DNA from: a virus
Virus record (IMG/VR): IMGVR_UViG_3300023229_000066
Location: 1-28,187 of that record
Length of the DNA: 28,187 nt
Reading direction: 5' to 3' (one strand)
Below are positions 6,302 to 11,460 of the stretch, in pieces (the first letter of the stretch is position 1; each line of letters opens with the position of its first letter). The notes below the pieces were generated by a model. That model did not search any database. It was not told the origin of the DNA and saw only the letters and a program-made list of their open reading frames with translations. The translations under genes and the position numbers were made by a program.

Positions 6302-6351
6302 GGGGTAATAAAGGGTTAAGGTTGACCCGAGTAATAAAAATAAAGGTTATG
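6289..6351 (+). repeat. 63-bp promoter-leader cassette, copy 2
   Basis: It matches 1160-1222 at 59 of 63 bases, from TTCG to the ATG. The sequences on either side are unrelated. Confidence 0.8.
6313..6328 (+). promoter_or_regulatory. Inverted repeat in the second cassette leader
   Basis: GGGTTAA and TTGACCC flank GG. The arms are identical to those at 1184-1199; only the two central bases differ (GG here, TG there). Confidence 0.5.
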
Positions 6352-6903
6352 AACGCATTAAATAGAATTTCAGAAGAAGCTAAAGTGATTGTTACAGATT
6401 TAGCTACTCAGCAAGTTAATGATATGAAAGCTTATTTTACTAAATACCAGGAATGGATTAAGGAGAATGGGGAAGTAATAAAATACGGCGAGTTATGTCA
6501 ACATACAGGTATACAGAAATTTGTTTATATGACCGAACATAAGATATGGGGTGGTAGCAGTTATGAATTACCTAATCACTATACCGAAGGGGATGCATAT
6601 AAAGCAATTAGAAATAATAAAACGTTAACATACTTCATCTCTAATTTAGGGAATCAATTACGTGTTAATTGGGAGGAAAAGTATATGGAGAGCTTTATAA
6701 CAGGTAATTTATTTAAGCTACAACGTGCTTTGGCAAAACACTTAACCAATGATATGGTTGCCAGTGATATTATAATTAGAAAAGGTAGTGATGGTGCGGA
6801 GGTAAATGCTATAGTTGATGGTAAGCAATTTGTTACATACGCTACATTATGTGGGGGTTATATTCAATGTTTACATTACAGGTATAGAAGTTCATTAAAA
6901 TAA
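6349..6903 (+). CDS. Hypothetical phage protein
   Basis: I do not recognise this 184-residue protein. It is soluble and mixed helical/beta, beginning MNALNRISEEAKVIVTDLA. No catalytic motif, signal or membrane segment is visible. The open frame extends to 6286 but would read through the -7 box and leader. The ATG at 6349 has the AAAGGTTATG context and the same position in the cassette as the DUF932 start, so it is chosen. It shares a promoter-leader cassette with the DUF932 gene, which suggests the two are expressed together. Confidence 0.72.
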   Translation: MNALNRISEEAKVIVTDLATQQVNDMKAYFTKYQEWIKENGEVIKYGELCQHTGIQKFVYMTEHKIWGGSSYELPNHYTEGDAYKAIRNNKTLTYFISNLGNQLRVNWEEKYMESFITGNLFKLQRALAKHLTNDMVASDIIIRKGSDGAEVNAIVDGKQFVTYATLCGGYIQCLHYRYRSSLK

Positions 6904-6917
6904 TTAAATAAAAAGTT

Positions 6918-7112
6918 ATGAAATTAAAAGAATACCTAATAGAAACTATAAAGGATAATCAAATAGAATTTTTAACACCATCCCGAGAATATACCAAAGA
7001 AGAAGTGGATTATATGAGAGGATATCAACAGGCACTACATGACATGCTTGATGATTTTACTAACGAATTAGACGCATCATTATGCGAAGAACACACATAC
7101 TCACTAAATTAA
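6918..7112 (+). CDS. Small hypothetical protein
   Basis: 64 residues (MKLKEYLIETIKDNQIEFL onwards), acidic and mostly helical. TKEEVDYMRGYQQALHDML is a probable amphipathic helix. The AAAAGTTATG context supports the start. It follows the previous gene after 14 bases and is probably co-transcribed with it. The family is not recognised. Confidence 0.65.
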   Translation: MKLKEYLIETIKDNQIEFLTPSREYTKEEVDYMRGYQQALHDMLDDFTNELDASLCEEHTYSLN

Positions 7113-7119
7113 TACACAT

Positions 7120-7317
7120 ATGAATTCTGTAAAAAATAAATTCCTAGAAATGTATAATTCAAAAGAAATTTTAGATATAACCCAATTAATAGTTAATGCT
7201 GAAAACTCAGGTTTATTAATTGAAGTAATCCATACAGCCTTAATGGATATGAAGGAAAACTCAAATTCCACCCCACTTCTTAGTTTACAGGTTGCAGTCA
7301 AAGATTGGGATGTTTAA
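7120..7317 (+). CDS. Small hypothetical protein
   Basis: 65 residues, helical (MNSVKNKFLEMYNSKEILD, then ITQLIVNAENSGLLIEVIHTA). It starts 7 bases after the preceding stop. The - strand frame at 7104-7301 covers the same bases, but operon context and amphipathic pattern favour the + strand. The family is not recognised. Confidence 0.62.
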   Translation: MNSVKNKFLEMYNSKEILDITQLIVNAENSGLLIEVIHTALMDMKENSNSTPLLSLQVAVKDWDV

Positions 7318-7330
7318 AAACTAATTAATG

Positions 7331-7339
7331 TATTTATAA
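7331..7339 (+). promoter_or_regulatory. Late-type motif TATTTATAA
   Basis: An exact match to the motif upstream of virion genes, but only 2 bases before the ATG at 7342. A transcript starting here would be nearly leaderless for this gene or would serve the next gene (ATG 7465). Confidence 0.4.
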
Positions 7340-7341
7340 TT

Positions 7342-7461
7342 ATGAAAAAGGTAGAATTTACATTAGAAGAGATAAAAATGGCAACCCGCCCCAATATCTA
7401 TAAAAATCCCAAGCTATATAGTCGTAAGAAAAAGCATAAAAGTAACAAATTAAATAAATAA
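7342..7461 (+). CDS. Very small basic protein (39 residues)
   Basis: The frame reads MKKVEFTLEEIKMATRPNIY and continues to a strongly basic tail (YSRKKKHK, then KLNK). The acidic-helix then basic-tail design looks protein-like, and it sits in line between two small genes, 3 bases before the next ATG. The basic tail suggests nucleic-acid or ribosome contact; that is inference. It is too short to be detected by length alone. Confidence 0.55.
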   Translation: MKKVEFTLEEIKMATRPNIYKNPKLYSRKKKHKSNKLNK

Positions 7462-7464
7462 GCT

Positions 7465-7659
7465 ATGTTAAAAACAGAAGAGGAATTAGTATTTTTAAAT
7501 GATTTAATCTTTCTAAATGGTATAGCCGAAAAGATGTGGTCATATCACCCAGAAAATCCAAACCAAATTGATGTTGAGGGTGAATATGATTCTATAATGG
7601 AGGAAATTACCACTATTGAAGGTAAAATGATAGATTTAAGATTAGGCGATTGCTTATAA
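7465..7659 (+). CDS. Small acidic hypothetical protein
   Basis: 64 residues (MLKTEEELVFLNDLIFLNGI onwards), acidic and helical. It starts in the context AAGCTATG, 3 bases after the 39-residue gene. It ends the small-gene run before the non-coding island. The family is not recognised. Confidence 0.6.
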   Translation: MLKTEEELVFLNDLIFLNGIAEKMWSYHPENPNQIDVEGEYDSIMEEITTIEGKMIDLRLGDCL

Positions 7660-7661
7660 CT

Positions 7662-7670
7662 TATTTATAT
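7662..7670 (+). promoter_or_regulatory. Late-type motif before a candidate RNA
   Basis: TATTTATAT, one base off TATTTATAA. It lies 8 bases before the GTGGGG stem that opens the candidate RNA at 7679. Transcription would be expected to begin at about that point. Confidence 0.35.
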
Positions 7671-7678
7671 ATGAAATG

Positions 7679-7767
7679 GTGGGGGAATTGGCTAACAGCT
7701 TTTGTAAGCGAGTGTACATAACTTACAATTAATGTCCTAGAGGCAAGAACAAACTCCCCACTTTTTT
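7679..7767 (+). ncRNA. Candidate small structured RNA with terminator-like end
   Basis: GTGGGG (7679-7684) pairs perfectly with CCCCAC (7756-7761), and a further G-U pair extends the stem inward. The closing strand is followed at once by six T residues (7762-7767), as at an intrinsic terminator. Inside, TTGTAAG (7702-7708) pairs perfectly with CTTACAA (7722-7728) around a 13-base loop. The 83-base span and 7-bp outer stem resemble a tRNA, but there is no T-loop consensus or 7-base anticodon loop. A late-type motif lies just upstream. No open frame fits. I know of no RNA family matching it. Confidence 0.4.
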
Positions 7768-7791
7768 ATATACACTATCTGTAGTAGTTTT

Positions 7792-7922
7792 ATGCCTTTT
7801 TGTTGAGGCCAACAACATGAACAGAATATGAGTAGTGCCAAGAAAAAAGGTTTGTAGTATCGAGTGAAAATCTGAAACCTTGAAATACCCATTAAGATCG
7901 ACAGTAAGCACTCTTTAGGCAT
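7792..7922. ncRNA. Candidate multi-branched RNA
   Basis: Four perfect complementary pairs nest without conflict: ATGCCT (7792-7797) with AGGCAT (7917-7922); TTGTTG (7800-7805) with CAACAA (7810-7815) around AGGC; AGTGC (7834-7838) with GCACT (7908-7912); and AAGGTTT (7847-7853) with AAACCTT (7875-7881). The strand is undecided: a TATTTATAA motif on the - strand (7946-7938) points into the element from the right. Overlapping - strand frames of about 60 codons are rich in cysteine and tryptophan and look non-coding. Confidence 0.3.
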
Positions 7923-7937
7923 TACTTATATTTTTGT

Positions 7938-7946
7938 TTATAAATA
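7938..7946 (-). promoter_or_regulatory. Late-type motif TATTTATAA on the - strand
   Basis: The + strand reads TTATAAATA, so the - strand reads TATTTATAA exactly. It would direct leftward transcription into the candidate RNA at 7792-7922. An ATG on the - strand begins 15 bases downstream, the same spacing as at 14063/14087. Confidence 0.3.
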
Positions 7947-7964
7947 GTTATAATATTTTATAAC
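7947..7964. repeat. 18-bp perfect dyad
   Basis: GTTATAA, four bases TATT, TTATAAC: perfect 7-bp arms. No T-run follows, so a protein-binding site is more likely than a terminator. Confidence 0.5.
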
Positions 7965-7978
7965 GAAAGTTATCCTCT

Positions 7979-7999
7979 CCCCACCCACACCCACACCCC
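7979..7999 (-). other. Perfect G-quadruplex motif on the - strand
   Basis: The + strand has runs CCCC (7979-7982), CCC (7984-7986), CCC (7990-7992) and CCCC (7996-7999), separated by 1, 3 and 3 bases. The - strand is therefore G4-N3-G3-N3-G3-N1-G4, a textbook three-tetrad quadruplex pattern and very unusual in so AT-rich a genome. Confidence 0.7.
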
Positions 8000-8027
8000 A
8001 AACCATATAAATATATTACATTTATAG

Positions 8028-8112
8028 CGCATATTAATGCGTTTTAATGCATTATCTCACCACAGTCACATACTTTATTGCATATCGCGATACGCAATAA
8101 AACCACGCATTA
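8028..8112. other. Cluster of TAATGC/GCATTA motifs: candidate origin or control region
   Basis: TAATGC occurs at 8035-8040 and 8045-8050 (10 bp apart, one helical turn). GCATTA is at 8049-8054 and CGCATTA at 8106-8112, with the related TTATTGC and GCAATAA in the palindrome between them. CGCAT (8028-8032) and ATGCG (8037-8041) form another dyad. Iteron-like repeats, AT-rich flanks, a quadruplex motif and a large palindrome are what replication origins often look like. That function is inferred. Confidence 0.4.
8074..8101. repeat. 28-bp near-perfect palindrome
   Basis: The outer arms TTTATTGC and GCAATAAA are complementary, and the core TATCGCGATA is itself palindromic. Only one position pair (A8082 with C8093) fails to match. 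The CpG-rich core stands out from the surroundings. It could be a dimer-binding operator, a recombination site or an origin element. Confidence 0.75.
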
Positions 8113-8205
8113 TTTGGAATTGTGTAAATTTGTGAGTGTTGGAAAATTCTTTGGAATATTAGAATTTAGGTCATACATTGACATATTAAACTAATATCTC
8201 TAACA

Positions 8206-8394
8206 ATGGGTTACTATGAAGATGCAATTAATGATGTTTATTATATAGTAGAAAAAGAGGGGTTGAGGGTTTTATTTGATAAACAAATTATCAAAATGAA
8301 AGACCAACCTAAAAATAAATATAAATCTGTTAAGGAAAAATATGAGTATGCTCTTTATAGAATTAAAGGTGGGAAATCTAAGGAGAAATATTAA
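8206..8394 (+). CDS. Small hypothetical protein
   Basis: 62 residues (MGYYEDAINDVYYIVEKEGL onwards), helical, with a very basic C-terminal half. The ATG lies in AACAATGG without the GTTATG context. It is the first gene after the non-coding island and is separated from the next gene by 2 bases, so they are probably co-transcribed. The family is not recognised. Confidence 0.62.
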   Translation: MGYYEDAINDVYYIVEKEGLRVLFDKQIIKMKDQPKNKYKSVKEKYEYALYRIKGGKSKEKY

Positions 8395-8396
8395 AT

Positions 8397-8837
8397 ATGT
8401 ATAATAAAATGATTAACTTAGATAATTTATTTAATCTCTTCCCTAATATAAAAAAGCAGGATAGTAATATAGAATCAACTTATATTAATTTTAAGGATTC
8501 TCCAATGTATTGGTTAGGAATGTATAAAAAACTTATACTTAACCATGTAAATTTTAATAAAAAGGTTATTAAATTTTTTAAAAAGGCTGATCCTGAATTA
8601 GATGTATATGATATGGAAGAAGCTGGAGAGTTTGTCACATATAGTAGGGCTTGGGTTTATATTAAAAAGATAGATATTGAAGATCCACAACATATTGAAG
8701 CTATAAAACAATATTCGGATGAATTTTTAGATATCTCTCTAGAATTAGGGATTTCATATTTTGAAGAATCAGAGGAATATGAAAAATGTGCATTACTCTA
8801 TAAACTCCTCAATAAATCTCAGGAATTTTTAATTTAG
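8397..8837 (+). CDS. Hypothetical protein, possibly with a frameshifted C-terminus
   Basis: 146 residues, soluble and helical. Aromatic and lysine-rich stretches (WLGMYKKLILNHVNFNKKVI) are followed by an acidic C-terminal half. An in-frame ATG at 8409 is an alternative start. The frame stops at 8837, but the -1 frame continues for 14 sense codons beyond that point in protein-like sequence (DLDVKDIVDNLDI) before stopping at 8878. The frames could join at the run GGAATTTTTAATTT. This may be a sequencing indel, a decayed end or a frameshift. The family is not recognised. Confidence 0.65.
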   Translation: MYNKMINLDNLFNLFPNIKKQDSNIESTYINFKDSPMYWLGMYKKLILNHVNFNKKVIKFFKKADPELDVYDMEEAGEFVTYSRAWVYIKKIDIEDPQHIEAIKQYSDEFLDISLELGISYFEESEEYEKCALLYKLLNKSQEFLI

Positions 8838-9004
8838 ACTTGGATGTTAAAGATATTGTGGATAACTTAGATATATAGGGTTTGAAAAAAGGGTTAAGAG
8901 AGAAAATAATAAGATGATTGATGATTGAGGATGATATTAATTATAGGTTGGAGTGGTTAGATGGAATTCATATATTGTATATAATAAATAATAAATAATA
9001 AATT

Positions 9005-9193
9005 ATGAGAAATAAAGAACTAATAGACCGGAGATTTATGCAAATTGATGGAAAATTAAAAACCCTCAAATTCCTAATGTCAAGGCAATCCACCCAAAAA
9101 GAATTTATGGATGAGATTAAATTACTATCAGAGGTTGTTGATGATTTAAAAGCAATTATTGAAAGAGAAGCATCACCATTAAGAAACGGTTAA
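9005..9193 (+). CDS. Small coiled-coil protein
   Basis: 62 residues, almost entirely helical with heptad-like spacing (IDGKLKTLKFLM, then EIKLLSEVVDDLKAIIE). The context is AATAAATTATG. It precedes the HD-domain gene by 18 bases and is probably transcribed with it. A 167-base AT-rich gap precedes it. The family is not recognised. Confidence 0.6.
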   Translation: MRNKELIDRRFMQIDGKLKTLKFLMSRQSTQKEFMDEIKLLSEVVDDLKAIIEREASPLRNG

Positions 9194-9211
9194 ATTTAAA
9201 AAATTAAAGTT

Positions 9212-9988
9212 ATGAAATTTACAGCAGAACAGATCCAAGATAATTGGGATATCCTTATGGGAAATATTGAAAAATATATTTCATACCCGCGTAAGGATGA
9301 ATTGATTAAATTCTACAAAAAATACCAAGAACGTATTATGTTTATGCCCGCGGCCCATAAAAAAGAATACCATTCAGCATTTCCCGGAGGTTATGTTGAT
9401 CATGTAAATCGTGTGGTTCGTTGTTCTCTTAAACAACTTAAATTATGGTCTAGTGAAGGTTGTGATATGACTACTTTTACTATTGAGGAATTAGTATTCT
9501 CAGCTATAAATCATGATTTGGGTAAAATGGGTGATTCGGAGTATGAATCATATATCCCTCAGACAGATAGTTGGAGGAGAGATAAATTGGGTGAGGATTA
9601 TATGTTTAATAAATCCATATCATTTGCATCAGTTCCCGATAGAGGGTTATTCCTACTACAGGAATATAATATCAAGTATACTTTTAATGAAATGGTAGCA
9701 ATCCAAACTCATGATGGTTTATATGATGAGGCTAATAAAAAATATCTTATGGGATATATGGTTGAACAGAAACCAAGAACATCCTTACCATTTATCCTCC
9801 ATCAAGCCGATCTAATGGCAGCTCGTATTGAATGGGAAGTTGAATGGTTGCCTAAATTTAAGGGTAAAGTGGATACTGTAAAAAAGAATTTTACATTAGA
9901 TGGTAATAAAAATAATTCTACATTAAAAAATAAAGCCTTAGGTTCTATTAAAAGTGAGAGTTTAAAAAATATGCTCGAAAAATTATGA
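9212..9988 (+). CDS. HD-domain metal-dependent phosphohydrolase
   Basis: A 258-residue protein with the HD signature in order: H54 and H64 in HSAFPGGYVDHVNRV, the metal pair H101-D102 in INHDLGK, H167 in QTHDG, and D200 in HQADLMAARIEWE. This is the HD phosphohydrolase layout; the GGYVDHV segment resembles the HD domain of YhaM-type nucleases and related nucleotidases. It probably cleaves phosphate esters of nucleotides or nucleic acids in the cytoplasm. The substrate is unknown. The TAAAGTTATG context supports the start. It overlaps the next gene by 4 bases (ATGA), which implies translational coupling. Confidence 0.85.
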   Translation: MKFTAEQIQDNWDILMGNIEKYISYPRKDELIKFYKKYQERIMFMPAAHKKEYHSAFPGGYVDHVNRVVRCSLKQLKLWSSEGCDMTTFTIEELVFSAINHDLGKMGDSEYESYIPQTDSWRRDKLGEDYMFNKSISFASVPDRGLFLLQEYNIKYTFNEMVAIQTHDGLYDEANKKYLMGYMVEQKPRTSLPFILHQADLMAARIEWEVEWLPKFKGKVDTVKKNFTLDGNKNNSTLKNKALGSIKSESLKNMLEKL

Positions 9989-10272
9989 TATATTTAATAA
10001 TAATTAGTATTCTTTCAATATTAATCCTTATTTTAGGATACACAACTTTTAACCTATTAAGGAAAAATGAAACTGCCGAAGATATTGTAGTTAATTACCT
10101 TCTATATCTAGATAAAATCTCAAAAGTAATAGAAATATCAGATGAAAGGCTTAAGAAGGTTGATAGTAAAGGAACATTTAAGAGTGATGATGAGGTAGGT
10201 TTTTTCTTTCAAGAAATCAAACAAATTCAAGATATCCTCAATGAATTTAAAATGAAAAAACACAAAGATTAA
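9985..10272 (+). CDS. Small membrane-anchored protein conserved beside late sigma genes
   Basis: 95 residues. Residues 1-24 (MIYLIIISILSILILILGYT onwards) form one membrane helix. The soluble tail has a coiled coil (LLYLDKISKVIEISDERLKK), then KVDSKGTFKSDDEVGFFFQE. A very similar RGxFExDDEVGxxF-type segment occurs, as I remember, in small proteins of many T4-like phages; the function is not known to me. It lies between the HD gene (4-base overlap) and the sigma factor (1-base overlap, TAATG), so all three form one operon. Confidence 0.75.
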   Translation: MIYLIIISILSILILILGYTTFNLLRKNETAEDIVVNYLLYLDKISKVIEISDERLKKVDSKGTFKSDDEVGFFFQEIKQIQDILNEFKMKKHKD

Positions 10273-11084
10273 TGGACCATATAATAAGGACTCATAAAGC
10301 CCAAAAGCAAAAAAGAGTATATTTTTCTAAAGATACCGAAGATGCAATTATTAAATATAATTACTCTTCTGATGACGAAGAGAGAAGTAAAATTTATGCT
10401 ACATCTATCCACTGGCCATTTTATAAATTAACAGAAAATATAATCCACACATTTAAGTTTTATTATACGGATGGTGTTGAGAATTTAGAGGATCTACAAC
10501 ATGAAATTATAACATTTCTTTTATCAAAAATTCATCTATTCAACCCTAAAAAAGGGGCTAAAGCTTATTCTTACTTCGGCACAATTGTTAAGAGGTGGTT
10601 AATAGCTTATAATCAAAAGAATTATAGTCAGAAGGTAAAAAACATTTCAATTATTGACCTTAATCATTACTCCCAATTAGATACAATGAACCCAGGAATG
10701 ATTTTATCTCAAAGGTCAGAGGATATTAATAATGTTATAGTAATAGAAGAAGATTTTAGTAGTAATGATAAATTTATTCCTAAGGATTATAAATACGAAG
10801 ATCGCTTATCGTTATTTATAGATAAGTATACTCAATATTGCACAGATAATGTTTATAAATTCTTCCCAAAAGGTAATGATGCTGCTATTGCAGATGCTAT
10901 ATTAGAGTTATTTAGAAAGAGAGACCACATTGATGTTTTTAATAAGAAGGCACTTTATATCTATATACGTGAGATGGTAGATGTTAAAACACCCAAAATA
11001 ACAAAAATCGCTAATAAATTATATACTATTTTTAAAGAAAAGTATTTATTTTATCTTGACCAAGGTTACTTCTTATCTAAATAG
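10272..11084 (+). CDS. T4 gp55-like late-transcription sigma factor
   Basis: A 270-residue protein whose sigma region-2 core is visible at residues 70-112: ENLEDLQHEIITFLLSKIHL, then FNPKKGAKAYSYFGTIVKRW. This matches gp55-type sigmas (DLVQE, FDPSKGxKAFSYF, KNWL). T4 gp55 redirects host RNA polymerase to TATAAATA late promoters with the sliding clamp. Here the candidate target is TATTTATAA, present at 11098, 14063 and 25638. The C-terminal part (residues 160-270) is longer than T4 gp55 (185 residues) and of unknown fold. It is placed directly before the virion module it would activate. Confidence 0.85.
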   Translation: MDHIIRTHKAQKQKRVYFSKDTEDAIIKYNYSSDDEERSKIYATSIHWPFYKLTENIIHTFKFYYTDGVENLEDLQHEIITFLLSKIHLFNPKKGAKAYSYFGTIVKRWLIAYNQKNYSQKVKNISIIDLNHYSQLDTMNPGMILSQRSEDINNVIVIEEDFSSNDKFIPKDYKYEDRLSLFIDKYTQYCTDNVYKFFPKGNDAAIADAILELFRKRDHIDVFNKKALYIYIREMVDVKTPKITKIANKLYTIFKEKYLFYLDQGYFLSK

Positions 11085-11097
11085 TTATTTTTATACA

Positions 11098-11106
11098 TAT
11101 TTATAA
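11098..11106 (+). promoter_or_regulatory. Candidate late promoter, tail module start
   Basis: TATTTATAA, 8 bases before the ATG of the first virion-module gene and 13 bases after the sigma stop codon. The leader is extremely short. Confidence 0.5.
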
Positions 11107-11114
11107 CTAAAAAT

Positions 11115-11459
11115 ATGGGACAATTAGAATCAACTGTTTTTGGTGGTAAAAAATTCTCGGACATACTAGAAGAAATTTATAATAATCAAAAGAGAAGAGA
11201 TGCACAAGTTGTAGCCCTCATTTCAGAATTAAAACCTTTAGTTCAAGAGATAGGAGATGCTACCCTCATTGTACCCCTTATTAAAGAGTACATGGAAATT
11301 GGGGTAAAAAATGATGAACAGCTCATTAAAATGGCTACTATAGTTCAAAGAGCATTATCTCGTACAGAAGACGAGGGTGGGTTAGGAATAACAGATGAAG
11401 AAAAAGATCAACTCTTAGCTGAAATGGAAAAACTTCAAATAAATGTAGATAAAAAATAA
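11115..11459 (+). CDS. Small conserved virion-module protein
   Basis: 114 residues, helical, beginning MGQLESTVFGGKKFSDILEE. Residues 10-65 look like helical bundles and the C-terminus is an acidic coiled coil. The opening STVFGGKKFSDILEEIYNN is familiar to me from T4-like phages in the same position, but no role is known to me. It is followed after one base by the gp5-like gene. It could be an assembly factor or a minor structural subunit. Confidence 0.7.
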   Translation: MGQLESTVFGGKKFSDILEEIYNNQKRRDAQVVALISELKPLVQEIGDATLIVPLIKEYMEIGVKNDEQLIKMATIVQRALSRTEDEGGLGITDEEKDQLLAEMEKLQINVDKK

Positions 11460-11460
11460 A

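Noticed and set aside
7679-7762. A normal tRNA gene
   Set aside because: Length and the 7-bp outer stem suit a tRNA, but there is no TTCRANY loop, the internal hairpin has a 13-base loop, and no D-arm forms.
7737-7922. - strand frames of about 60 codons (7729-7911 and 7737-7922)
   Set aside because: A late-type motif is correctly spaced upstream of the second one, but the products are rich in Cys and Trp and hydrophobic without a pattern. A structured RNA explains the region better. Kept only as a possibility.
8170-8205. An E. coli-type promoter suggested by TTGACA near 8178
   Set aside because: No -10 box at 16-18 bases, and the other promoters here follow a Bacteroidota-type pattern.
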